Assembly (NCBI RefSeq): GCF_001278755.1 | Contig: NZ_CP012601.1 | Coordinates: 620,001 to 684,000 of the forward strand | Direction of reading: 5' to 3' | DNA from: Bacillus sp. FJAT-22090 | GTDB lineage: Bacteria > Bacillota > Bacilli > Bacillales_A > Planococcaceae | DNA length: 64,000 nucleotides | Shown: positions 49,109 to 57,009 of the stretch, piece by piece | Position numbering within the stretch: the first letter of the stretch is position 1 | Layout: each line of letters starts with the position of its first letter | Notes under the pieces: model-generated | The model's input: the letters and a program-made list of their open reading frames with translations, nothing else | The model's database searches: none | What the model was told of the DNA's origin: nothing | Translations under genes and position numbers: made by a program

Positions 49109-49600
49109 CTATTTTCCTGTTAATTTTTCAGCAATCTGTTTCAGTGTCATAGAGGAGTCGAGCTCATACTCACCAATTTGAATACGCCCTGCTAAATCTT
49201 TAGAGACCAAATAATCTTCAAAATCTTGCTTATTTTGGACAATTCCTGCTTCTTCTAATAGAGAACTAATTTCTTTAGAATTCATGCCTGATTGAACGAT
49301 TAAAGTATATGGAGGACTACTGTTAGAAGTCTCGCTCTCCGTTGCTTCCTCTTTTCCTGTTTCAACTTCTTTCGATTCGTCTGTAACAGGTTGTCCTTTT
49401 TGGGCATTCTCTAAGTCCATCTGAAGTTGTGCTAATTGCTGCTTTACATTTTTTAGTTCTGTTTGTGACTTTTCATATGCTTCCTCCGTGATGGAGCGCT
49501 TCGATGTGATTTCATCCTCTTGCGTTAAATGTTGTATTTGGAGAACAGCACCTGCTATAAACAAACCGATACCAAATGAACGGATGGATGACCTTTTCAT
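49109..49600 (-). CDS. Membrane protein with YceG/MltG-like C-terminal module
   Basis: A 163-residue protein with an N-terminal membrane segment (about 8-22), a coiled coil (about 40-75), an acidic Ser/Glu linker, and a C-terminal module (about 100-163) with the pattern SGMNSKEISSLLEEAGIV ... QIGEYELDSSMTLKQIAEKL. That pattern resembles the small LysM-like domain of MltG/YceG, but the transglycosylase domain itself is absent. Start ATG 49600 follows GGTGG. Its start is one base from the stop of the gene upstream. Function is not known. Confidence 0.7.
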   Translation of the reverse strand: MKRSSIRSFGIGLFIAGAVLQIQHLTQEDEITSKRSITEEAYEKSQTELKNVKQQLAQLQMDLENAQKGQPVTDESKEVETGKEEATESETSNSSPPYTLIVQSGMNSKEISSLLEEAGIVQNKQDFEDYLVSKDLAGRIQIGEYELDSSMTLKQIAEKLTGK

Positions 49601-49601
49601 C

Positions 49602-49952
49602 TTATTTTCCACCGCCAATTACATATTTAACATCTTCTATAGATAGGGATGACCTTTTACTTATTTCTGGTAGAGAATAGCCCTGTTTATGCAGCTCAAG
49701 CACTTGGCTTCTAATGATTTCGTGTATAACAGGTTTTGTTTTTTGCTTTTTGGGAACCGTTATTTTAGAACCTTCTAGTAATAATTCCTCTTCTACTATT
49801 TTTAGTCTCCGTTTAATAGCGCTTGTTTCTTGATATAATGTAATGGAGAGTTCCTCTACTTCTGACTCCATTTTTTTCGTGGAATCCTTAAGAAAAAAGG
49901 AAACGATGATTAGTAAAATTCCAATAATCATGATAATAATTGTATAGCTCAT
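49602..49952 (-). CDS. Membrane protein with coiled coil and HTH-like tail (DUF6115-like)
   Basis: A 116-residue protein with one N-terminal membrane helix (about 4-21), a coiled coil (about 25-60), a Lys-rich linker, and a C-terminal helix-turn-helix-like stretch (IRSQVLELHKQGYSLPEISKRSSLSIEDVKYVI, in parts). It resembles small DUF6115-type proteins. A GAGGTGAAT run precedes the ATG. It is directly upstream of the previous gene and probably co-transcribed. Both stand where yqzC-yqzD lie in B. subtilis, but homology is not shown. Confidence 0.65.
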   Translation of the reverse strand: MSYTIIIMIIGILLIIVSFFLKDSTKKMESEVEELSITLYQETSAIKRRLKIVEEELLLEGSKITVPKKQKTKPVIHEIIRSQVLELHKQGYSLPEISKRSSLSIEDVKYVIGGGK

Positions 49953-50128
49953 CTAATTCACCTCAAAATAATTACTTCTTCTTATAATACTAACATATAC
50001 CAAAAAACTTTGAATTAATTCTTTTATTAAATAGTAGATTTTCTTGGATAATATGCTATAATGGGTTAGTCGTATAAATCATGCTCAGAATTTATATTTC
50101 ATCCTGTAAAAGAGTGGGAGGGACAACC

Positions 50129-50278
50129 ATGCGCGTTAATATTACATTAGCTTGTACAGATTGCGGAGAGCGCAACTATATTTCTAAGAAAAACAAGCGT
50201 AACAATCCAGAACGTCTTGAACTTAAAAAATATTGCTCACGTGAAAAGAAAATGACTCTTCATAGAGAAACTAAATAA
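50129..50278 (+). CDS. rpmG: 50S ribosomal protein L33
   Basis: Small basic protein of the 50S subunit. It has 49 residues ([20 protein letters not shown] to TLHRETK). CTDC gives one metal-type Cys pair, while the second site has only one Cys (KKYCSREKK), so zinc binding is uncertain. The start is ATG 50129 behind GGGAGGG; an in-frame start at 50081 is not supported. A terminator follows at once. Confidence 0.97.
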   Translation: MRVNITLACTDCGERNYISKKNKRNNPERLELKKYCSREKKMTLHRETK

Positions 50279-50285
50279 TAACCTA

Positions 50286-50317
50286 AGCCAAAACCAACTT
50301 CGGTTTTGGTTTTTTTC
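50286..50317 (+). terminator. Terminator after rpmG
   Basis: A perfect 8-bp stem (CCAAAACC/GGTTTTGG) with an AACTTC loop and seven T residues, ending about 25 bp before the next start codon. Confidence 0.92.
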
Positions 50318-50341
50318 TATGTGAAATGGGAGCGAAATGAC

Positions 50342-50944
50342 ATGAAAAAGAAAGAGTTAAGAGAAGAAATGAAACAACAGCTTTCGTCTTTAGAGCAGTC
50401 CTCCTATCATACATTATCAGAGCAAATCATGAGTCGCTTTTTCACACTAGGAACTGTACAACAAGCATCCACTATAGGAATAACCATCTCGGCTTTTCCA
50501 GAAGTGGATACCGAAGGGATTATCCGTGCATTATGGGAAAAGGGTAAAACCGTTGTTGTGCCAAAATGCTCCCCAAAAGATCGGACAATGACCTTTTATA
50601 AGATAGAGAACTTCGATCAATTAGAAACCGTGTATATGCAATTATTAGAGCCAAATCCATTGTTAACAACTCCAGTAGCTCCAAATAACATTGATCTTTT
50701 AGTTGTTCCTGGAATTGTTTATAGCCCATCTGGTTATCGAATAGGATATGGTGGAGGATATTATGATCGCTTTTTAATGAATTATAAAGGGCATAAAATT
50801 TCGTTAGCGTTTGATTTTCAATTAAGGGATGACTTGGAAAAGGAGCATTTTGACCTCCCAGTAGACTTGATTATTACTAATGAGCAAATGATACAATGTC
50901 ATTTAAACCGGGATGAGGATGGACAATTTGAAGACAGTATATGA
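50342..50944 (+). CDS. 5-formyltetrahydrofolate cyclo-ligase
   Basis: ATP-dependent enzyme that converts 5-formyl-THF to 5,10-methenyl-THF. The 200 residues carry an N-terminal Lys/Arg-rich ATP-contact region (KKKELREEMKQQL) and the family signature GYRIGYGGGYYDRFL near 150. The start is ATG 50342 behind GGGAGC. An earlier in-frame start at 50306 lies inside the rpmG terminator. Position matches B. subtilis yqgN. Confidence 0.94.
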   Translation: MKKKELREEMKQQLSSLEQSSYHTLSEQIMSRFFTLGTVQQASTIGITISAFPEVDTEGIIRALWEKGKTVVVPKCSPKDRTMTFYKIENFDQLETVYMQLLEPNPLLTTPVAPNNIDLLVVPGIVYSPSGYRIGYGGGYYDRFLMNYKGHKISLAFDFQLRDDLEKEHFDLPVDLIITNEQMIQCHLNRDEDGQFEDSI

Positions 50945-51119
50945 TGTTATGCAGTTATTAAAACGATTCGGTACGTACATTTATACAAAAGATCGATTGG
51001 CAGATCTTGAACTAATGGAAGACGAAATAAAAGAACTATATAAAATGCAAATGATTGAGGCACAAGACTTTCAACTTGCACTGCTCATACTTCGACAAGA
51101 ACATAATAGACAGAAATAA
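50919..51119 (+). CDS. YqgQ family small protein (DUF910)
   Basis: Small helical protein of 66 residues with the YqgQ pattern (TVYDVMQLLKRFGTYIY ... LEDEIKELYKMQMI-like helix). Function unknown. It overlaps the cyclo-ligase gene by 26 bp. Start is uncertain among ATG 50913, ATG 50919 and TTG 50928. In B. subtilis a rhomboid protease gene precedes yqgQ and glcK follows it; neither is present here. Confidence 0.82.
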   Translation: MDNLKTVYDVMQLLKRFGTYIYTKDRLADLELMEDEIKELYKMQMIEAQDFQLALLILRQEHNRQK

Positions 51120-51120
51120 A

Positions 51121-51153
51121 GCCGATTAATTTTCGTAAATTAATCGCTTTTTT
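51121..51153 (+). terminator. Terminator after the YqgQ-like gene
   Basis: A perfect 10-bp AT-rich stem (CGATTAATTT/AAATTAATCG) followed by CTTTTTT. The remaining 190 bp before ltaS is AT-rich with no gene. Confidence 0.82.
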
Positions 51154-51343
51154 ATATTCTTTTACTAAAAAAGGAAACTTTTTTGGTTTTAATACGTTTA
51201 ATAGAGGGTAGCAAAATTATGGACCTATAAAATTATATCAAATGTAGATATCATTTATATTGATTTATTGTTAAGAAAGGATTAAGATATATTTTGTTAC
51301 TTTTATTCCTACTATTAAGAGTACAAAAGGGGAGGATGTAGGC

Positions 51344-53248
51344 ATGAAGAAAAAAAATTGGCCGACACATTCTATTCTTGTTATAGCTATTGTGGCAACA
51401 TGGATTAAAACATATGTGGTTTACCATACTAGCTTTGATATGAAAATCGAGAATATGATGCAACAAGCGATACTATTTATAAGCCCGTTAAGTTTTCTTT
51501 TATTTGTATATGGGCTATCACTTTTCTTTAAAAGTCCAAAAGCAAGAAATAGATATATTGTCATTACAAATTTAATACTTGCAATCGTTCTGTATGCAAA
51601 CGCTGTATTCTATCGTTTCTTTACAGACTTTATAACGTTACCAGTATTATTCCAAACAAGTAATTTTGGTGATTTAGGTTCATCTGCTATGGAAAGTATC
51701 TACATAACAGATATATTCTTCTTTACAGATGTGGTAATCATTATAGCTGCTTTAAAATGGTTGAAAATTGGTGACAAAATATCGATTGTAAAACCTGCAC
51801 AAAGAAAAGCATACTTTGTACTTTCTGCTGCAGTGTTGTTTTTAAATTTGGGATTAGCTGAAATAGAAAGACCTCAGCTTCTTACAAGAAGCTTTGACCG
51901 TGAAATGTTAGTGAAAAATCTAGGACCTTACAATTATCATTTGTATGATATATATATTCAGTCTAAGTCTCATGCACAGCGAGCACTTGCTGATGGTAGT
52001 GAACTCGTAGAAGTAAATAACTATGTACGATCTAACCAAGCAGAACCTAAGGCTGAAATGTTTGGGCTTGCAGATGGTCGTAATTTAATCGTAGTCTCCA
52101 TGGAGTCATTACAAAACTTTGTTATTAATAATGATATGAATGGATATGAAGTTACACCATTCTTAAATTCTTTGACTAAAGATAAAGATACGTTTTACTT
52201 CTCTAACTTTTATCATCAAACTGGTCTAGGTAAAACATCAGACTCAGAGTTTATTGTGGAGAATTCACTCTACGGACTTGGTGGTGGAGCTGTATTCTTT
52301 ACCCATGGAGGAAATAAGTTTCATTCCATGGCAGAAAGCTTAAACGAAGAAGGCTATTACACAAACGTAATGCATCCTAATAACAAAAGCTTCTGGAATC
52401 GCGATATGATGTATCAAGCACTTTCTATTCAAAAATTTTATGATGTAAATAGTTATGAAGTAAAAGAAGGCGATGCTGTTAACTGGGGTATGAAGGATAT
52501 TCCATTCTTTGAACAATCAGTTGATCATATGGCACAAATGCCACAGCCGTTCTATTCTAGACTAATTACATTAACAAACCATCATCCATTTGATTTAGAT
52601 GAAGAGGATCAACTCATCCCTCCATATAATTCTAATTCACGTACATTGAACAAGTATTTCCAATCCGTACGTTACATGGATGAAGCGTTGAAGTTGTTCT
52701 TTGAAGATTTAAAAGCACAAGGATTGTATGACAATTCTATCATTGTAATGTATGGGGATCATTATGGTATTTCTGAAAACCATAATGCTGCAATGTCTCA
52801 ATATTTAGGAAAAGAAATTACACCATATGAATCTGCAAAACTTCAAAGAGTTCCATTCTTTGTTCATATTCCTAATAGTGGAGTTGGAAAAGAAGTAACA
52901 GAAACAGCTGGTCAAATTGATATTAGACCTACAGTATTACATTTACTTGGTGTAGAAACTGCTAAAGATATGCAATTAGGAGCAGATGTATTCTCTGACG
53001 ACCATGAGGATTTTGTTATTTTCCGAGACGGTGGATTTGTTACAGATAAATTGGTTTACGCTGGAAACACTTGTTTTGACAATGAAACAGGAGAAGAAAC
53101 TGATATGGCTAGCTGCCAGCCTTATATAGATCGAGCAACACAAGAACTAGGCTATTCTGATCAAATTATTAATGGAGATTTACTCCGTTTCTACGATCTA
53201 AAAACAGGAAACCTATTAATTGATGAAGCTGAAAAAGAAGAGCAGTAG
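51344..53248 (+). CDS. ltaS: Lipoteichoic acid synthase family protein (LtaS/YqgS type)
   Basis: Polymerises glycerol phosphate from phosphatidylglycerol onto a glycolipid anchor. The 634 residues have five membrane helices (about 10-185) and an extracellular sulfatase-fold domain with metal ligand Glu in VVSMESLQNF, the catalytic Thr298 in TGLGKTSDSEF, and the GDHYG motif. Length fits LtaS. Bacilli often carry several paralogues, so whether this is the main synthase cannot be told. GGGGAGG precedes the ATG. Confidence 0.94.
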   Translation: MKKKNWPTHSILVIAIVATWIKTYVVYHTSFDMKIENMMQQAILFISPLSFLLFVYGLSLFFKSPKARNRYIVITNLILAIVLYANAVFYRFFTDFITLPVLFQTSNFGDLGSSAMESIYITDIFFFTDVVIIIAALKWLKIGDKISIVKPAQRKAYFVLSAAVLFLNLGLAEIERPQLLTRSFDREMLVKNLGPYNYHLYDIYIQSKSHAQRALADGSELVEVNNYVRSNQAEPKAEMFGLADGRNLIVVSMESLQNFVINNDMNGYEVTPFLNSLTKDKDTFYFSNFYHQTGLGKTSDSEFIVENSLYGLGGGAVFFTHGGNKFHSMAESLNEEGYYTNVMHPNNKSFWNRDMMYQALSIQKFYDVNSYEVKEGDAVNWGMKDIPFFEQSVDHMAQMPQPFYSRLITLTNHHPFDLDEEDQLIPPYNSNSRTLNKYFQSVRYMDEALKLFFEDLKAQGLYDNSIIVMYGDHYGISENHNAAMSQYLGKEITPYESAKLQRVPFFVHIPNSGVGKEVTETAGQIDIRPTVLHLLGVETAKDMQLGADVFSDDHEDFVIFRDGGFVTDKLVYAGNTCFDNETGEETDMASCQPYIDRATQELGYSDQIINGDLLRFYDLKTGNLLIDEAEKEEQ

Positions 53249-53254
53249 TAAAGA

Positions 53255-53284
53255 AGCACAGACAAATTAAAGTCTGTGCTTTTC
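53255..53284 (+). terminator. Terminator after ltaS
   Basis: A perfect 9-bp stem (AGCACAGAC/GTCTGTGCT) followed by TTTC. The T tract is short. Confidence 0.75.
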
Positions 53285-53343
53285 GTATGAAACAAAAGGG
53301 CAACTCGTGCGTCTAATATTATAAAGGTGAAAGGGGGAGTCAG

Positions 53344-54453
53344 TTGAAGAGAATCGGTATTCTTATTGTTTTTGTTCTATTGCTTCAAGCTTGTACAGAG
53401 ATCAATATTCCTGGGGGAGAAGAAGTTAAGACCCCGGTTACAGATGAAATTTCAGTTCCAGAAAATACGTCCAAATCACCTTCTCAAGAAATCCCTTCCA
53501 TTTCAATGGCTTCCTCAAACTTTCACAGTGTGATTGGTTGGCTTTCTAATGACGAGATTGCTTTTGTACTTATAGATAAAGGAAAATGGACTGTGCAATC
53601 TTATTCAGTTTCAAAAAATACATGGAAGGTTATTTATACTTCTACACTACCAATTATTCAAGCAACCATACATCCAAACAAAGAATTGATATTATTACAT
53701 ACATCAAATAATTCTTCTTCAGCAGAAGTGCAAATTATACATAAGAATGGTTTCTTAGTACAAAGTTTAACTTTTGAATCAGATGAATTATATATGGATT
53801 GGCATCCAACAAATCAAGATCTAATAGTATTCACGGCTTTTTATGATGATTGGACGTTTAATACATTTGTTTATGATGGGTCTACTCAACAATTACAATC
53901 AATTGAGGTAGAAAATCCATTCGTTAAATGGTATGATGATGAGCATTTGATGGTGTTTAGAGTGTCTGAAAGTGGTTTAGATGGATATGAATTAATGCTA
54001 TATTCTGTTCAAGAGAAGACACTGAAAGAAACAGGGGAAACTCATTTAGTGGATGTTCAAAATTTAGGTGAAAGTATGTTATATATTCAAATCAATGAAC
54101 CGAAAAATATATTTGAATATCGCTTGCAAGATAAGAATCATGAAAATTCCTTTGAATGGACAACGCCTGCTATTAGCAATTATTCGGAATGGGTTATTCC
54201 AACCATTTCTATTGTAGATACAAATTCATTATTTCTTATTAAACCGGTGGAAGCAGGGAATATGGATGAGATTGATCAAAGAGGAGTTCTTTCAATTTAT
54301 TCATTGGAAGGCGAGAAAGAATTGGGAGAGGTAAACGCTCAACCAATTGATTGTTCGCCAAACGGAGAAACCTGTCTTGCAGGATACGAGAAAGATCATT
54401 GGATTCAGACAAATCCTTTTAAAGAACAGCGATGGTTACAACTAGAAGAATAG
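53344..54453 (+). CDS. Lipoprotein of unknown function (YqgU-like)
   Basis: A 369-residue secreted lipoprotein with a signal peptide and lipobox LLQAC (Cys17). The mature part has repeated beta-rich segments with WLSNDEIAFVL, DWHPTNQDLIVF and WYDDEHLMVF spaced about 80-85 residues apart, which looks like a beta-propeller. The TTG start follows AAAGGGGGAG. Position downstream of ltaS matches yqgU of B. subtilis. The propeller call is from pattern only. Confidence 0.8.
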   Translation: MKRIGILIVFVLLLQACTEINIPGGEEVKTPVTDEISVPENTSKSPSQEIPSISMASSNFHSVIGWLSNDEIAFVLIDKGKWTVQSYSVSKNTWKVIYTSTLPIIQATIHPNKELILLHTSNNSSSAEVQIIHKNGFLVQSLTFESDELYMDWHPTNQDLIVFTAFYDDWTFNTFVYDGSTQQLQSIEVENPFVKWYDDEHLMVFRVSESGLDGYELMLYSVQEKTLKETGETHLVDVQNLGESMLYIQINEPKNIFEYRLQDKNHENSFEWTTPAISNYSEWVIPTISIVDTNSLFLIKPVEAGNMDEIDQRGVLSIYSLEGEKELGEVNAQPIDCSPNGETCLAGYEKDHWIQTNPFKEQRWLQLEE

Positions 54454-54490
54454 AAAAAAGCTGCTGTACAACTTGTACAACAGCTTTTTT
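54454..54490. terminator. Bidirectional terminator after the YqgU-like gene
   Basis: A 16-bp stem with one mismatch (AAAAAAGCTG-TGTACAA against TTGTACA-CAGCTTTTTT) with A and T runs on either side, between convergent genes. Confidence 0.88.
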
Positions 54491-54499
54491 CATAACATT

Positions 54500-54679
54500 T
54501 TAGTGTAAGCTTGGTGGAAAACCTTGGTTCACGATTGTCATGACTGTAAAGAAGCCAAAAACAGCAAATGTACCAAAGTTAAATAGAACTCCTAGCACAT
54601 TCTTTTCTTTGAAAGCTTGGAAAGTGCCGATTACAGCTAAAACTGTAACGAGTCCAAAAATAACCATTAATAAGTTCAT
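54500..54679 (-). CDS. DUF2759 family small membrane protein (YqgW-like)
   Basis: A 59-residue protein with two membrane helices (about 2-20 and 32-52) and the polar turn AFKEKN. It resembles the DUF2759 family found at this position in Bacillus (YqgW). Function unknown. The start is ATG 54679 behind AAGGAGTG; the frame is open a little further upstream without a site. Confidence 0.8.
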   Translation of the reverse strand: MNLLMVIFGLVTVLAVIGTFQAFKEKNVLGVLFNFGTFAVFGFFTVMTIVNQGFPPSLH

Positions 54680-54822
54680 GAAAGACACTCCTTTCGACAT
54701 CAGAAAATGAATGTCGCTTTACATATTCCTCTTCTATTGTAATTGTATTCGCCATTTTTGTCGAGAGATAAAAGTGGCGAATAATTGAACAAAGAATTAG
54801 AAACGATTAGAATAGGGAAGAG

Positions 54823-55470
54823 GTGATTATTATATTAAATGTTAGATCTTATCCATTAGGATATATACAAACAAACTGTTATATCGTATCAAACGCATCA
54901 AAGCATTGCTTAATATTTGATCCTGGTGGTGATGCGGAAAAATTAATAAGTGAACTGAAACGATTGAATTTAAAACCAGTCGCAATTTTGTTAACACACG
55001 CCCATTTTGATCATATAGGTGCGGTAGACCCTGTAAGAGATGCTTTTAAGGTTCCTGTCTATATACATAATGCTGAAAAGAAATGGTTAATGGACCCTTC
55101 CAAAAACGGTTCTGGTAAATATGCTGAAATTCCATCTATTACATGCAAAGAAGCGGATGTTATATTGTCAAACGAATCCATTTTAGAAATAGAGGATTTC
55201 TCCATTCAGCTTTTTCATACACCTGGCCATTCACCAGGTAGTTTAACGTATTATTTTGAAAGTGAGTCTTTTGCAATTGTAGGCGATACACTCTTTCAAA
55301 ATAGTGTAGGAAGAACGGACTTGGCCGGAGGAAACAACGCAGAATTAATGAAGTCTATTCATACAAAATTATTAACCTTGCCAGAAACAACGATTTTATA
55401 CCCTGGTCATGGTCCAGAGACAACTCCAGAAAATGAAATGGAATCCAATCCATTTTTAAATGGTTTTTGA
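54823..55470 (+). CDS. Metallo-beta-lactamase-fold hydrolase (YqgX-like)
   Basis: Glyoxalase-II-like hydrolase of the MBL fold; YqgX-type proteins are possible thioesterases, substrate not known. About 215 residues with metal motif THAHFDHIG, then His in HTPGHSPGS, Asp in VGDTLF, and YPGHGPET. The start is unclear: GTG 54823 overlaps the AGAGGTG that looks like the ribosome binding site, and no ATG, GTG or TTG follows before the conserved SYPLGYIQTN. An ATT or ATA start around 54829-54832 is possible. Confidence 0.88.
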   Translation: MIIILNVRSYPLGYIQTNCYIVSNASKHCLIFDPGGDAEKLISELKRLNLKPVAILLTHAHFDHIGAVDPVRDAFKVPVYIHNAEKKWLMDPSKNGSGKYAEIPSITCKEADVILSNESILEIEDFSIQLFHTPGHSPGSLTYYFESESFAIVGDTLFQNSVGRTDLAGGNNAELMKSIHTKLLTLPETTILYPGHGPETTPENEMESNPFLNGF

Positions 55471-55489
55471 CTGAAACAATTGAGAAGTA

Positions 55490-55640
55490 GACAGTTTCGA
55501 AGCTACTCGCTTTCCGTGGGCGACGCGGAGCCACTGGGGCAAACACGATGTTGTATAGCATGAGGATGTGGCTTCTTACCCTTTATTACATGAACTCCTA
55601 AGGAGTCGAGGGAACGCTCCAACAAGTTAATGGTAAACCA
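55490..55640. repeat. GC-rich palindromic repeat, copy H
   Basis: A degenerate copy with CTCGCTTTCCGTGGGCGACGCGGAGCC on the left (read in parts), ACACGATGTTG as in copy A, a GAGCCAC/GTGGCTTC inner stem, and TTACATGAACTCC as in copy C. It lies between the YqgX-like gene and a terminator. Confidence 0.6.
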
Positions 55641-55658
55641 TAAGCAAAATCAATATTA

Positions 55659-55697
55659 AAAGGCAGTTAGAATGAAATCATTCTAACTGCCTTTTTG
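55659..55697. terminator. Bidirectional terminator between the YqgX- and YqgY-like genes
   Basis: A perfect 17-bp stem (55659-55675 with 55678-55694) with a 2-nt loop and T residues after it, between convergent genes. Confidence 0.9.
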
Positions 55698-55706
55698 TGA
55701 ACATTA

Positions 55707-55949
55707 TTAATGTCCAGCTCCTGGTACGTGAATAAACGTTGTGTAGTATGTAAAACCAGCGAAGAAGAACATTAGGTAAGCTCCAAAGATGTACATATAC
55801 ATACGTTCAGAAAGGTTTAAGAACCCTAAAAGAAGGAAAATCCCCGTATTTGCTAAAAATAGTAAAGAAGCTTCTGTCATATCACCTAAATAAAACATAA
55901 CTGCAAAAATCCCTGTCCAGAAAGCCATTACTTTATACATATTGCCCAT
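55707..55949 (-). CDS. DUF2626 family small membrane protein (YqgY-like)
   Basis: An 80-residue protein with about three hydrophobic helices (about 7-20, 25-45 and 50-72) and a His/Pro/Gly-rich tail. It resembles DUF2626 (YqgY). Function unknown. The start is ATG 55949 behind AGGAGGG; an upstream in-frame ATG at 55994 has no site. Confidence 0.82.
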   Translation of the reverse strand: MGNMYKVMAFWTGIFAVMFYLGDMTEASLLFLANTGIFLLLGFLNLSERMYMYIFGAYLMFFFAGFTYYTTFIHVPGAGH

Positions 55950-56136
55950 TTGTAGTCCCTCCTTTTGCAACGACACAAATATTCTCATATTCATTATAAA
56001 TGAAAGTGTTCGCGCATGTAAACCGTATAAAATATTTCTTCTTTGTATTCCACTTTATTTTGTCACAAATATGTTCCATTTATAAGTTTTTAAAAGAAGT
56101 AACTTTGAGTGTTACATGTTCGTTCATTAATTCTCA

Positions 56137-56817
56137 TTATAAAACTTCTATGTGATATAAGCAATTTTGACATTGATCTTGCATGCTTTCCAATTGAATA
56201 AAATCATTTGTTGGAAATAATGCATCAAATTGTCCTCTTAAAAAGGATTCATGTAATGCACAAATTAAATCGGATTGACTTTTCAAATGATTTTTGTAGG
56301 GGCAATTATAAATGGCGAACGTAATCACTTTTTTATGATTTTTCTCTTGTATAGTCGGAAAATAACCGATAGATGCCGCATTTGCCGTTAATATTTGTAT
56401 TTTTTCCTCAAAGGACGCTGGAGAAGTGAGTTTACTGCTCGTTAGCTGTTTCCCATTTTCATATGCAATTTCTTTTCCTTTTACAATAGCTTGCTCACCA
56501 AGAGAACTTACAAGATCTATTAACCACTGTAAAAGAAGGTGATCCTCTTGCTTTGGAAAGCTTAAATATACAGGATTTTCAGCAAGACTATAAATTCTTG
56601 CAGGTCTTCCACCTTTCCTGTTCTTGATAAGCTCAGAACGCAAAAAATTGGAATCATTTAGTTTAGATAGATGCAATCTCGCAACATTCGGATGTATACC
56701 AAATTGATCGGCTATTTCCTGTACCGAAACTACTTTTGCTTCTTTTACTATATATTGATAAATAGAATACCTTGTTTCATCGGCTAACGTACTAGTAAGC
56801 TGTAATGTATTCGGCAT
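56137..56817 (-). CDS. HTH transcriptional regulator with cysteine-rich C terminus
   Basis: A 226-residue regulator with an ArsR/DeoR-like winged HTH at the N terminus (about 5-75, VQEIADQFGIHPNVARLHLSKL) and a C-terminal domain of the COG2345/SufR-like type. Four cysteines (YNCPYKNH, LICALHE, DQCQNCLY, the last pair two residues apart) could bind a metal or Fe-S cluster. Targets are unknown. It is divergent from comGA with 192 bp between, so it may control itself and perhaps comG. The neighbour relation is seen; the regulation is inferred. Confidence 0.8.
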   Translation of the reverse strand: MPNTLQLTSTLADETRYSIYQYIVKEAKVVSVQEIADQFGIHPNVARLHLSKLNDSNFLRSELIKNRKGGRPARIYSLAENPVYLSFPKQEDHLLLQWLIDLVSSLGEQAIVKGKEIAYENGKQLTSSKLTSPASFEEKIQILTANAASIGYFPTIQEKNHKKVITFAIYNCPYKNHLKSQSDLICALHESFLRGQFDALFPTNDFIQLESMQDQCQNCLYHIEVL

Positions 56818-56959
56818 CTTTTTCCCTCTTTTCTACATGTTGTCTATATTATAATAAATCTTTTGTAATTACCAAAGGAGTTTCACTAATTCGATATAAT
56901 TATTAGAAAATTCTATAATATATCTATCTTTTTAATTAATTTCCAAGTATACTAGTTTT

Positions 56960-56990
56960 GTACAAGCTGTTTTGCGGTCACAACTTGTAC
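56960..56990. promoter_or_regulatory. Inverted repeat in the comG leader region
   Basis: GTACAAG (56960-56966) and CTTGTAC (56984-56990) form a 7-bp perfect inverted repeat with a 17-bp gap, 20 bp before comGA. A possible -10, TATACT, is at 56948-56953. It could be an operator for the adjacent regulator or an RNA hairpin. No clear ComK box was found nearby. Confidence 0.4.
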
Positions 56991-57009
56991 CTGGAGAAAG
57001 GAAAGATGC

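Noticed and set aside
56818..57009. ComK box before comGA
   Set aside because: AAAATTCTATAAT and nearby AT-rich words do not give the paired AAAA-N5-TTTT pattern at an accepted spacing.
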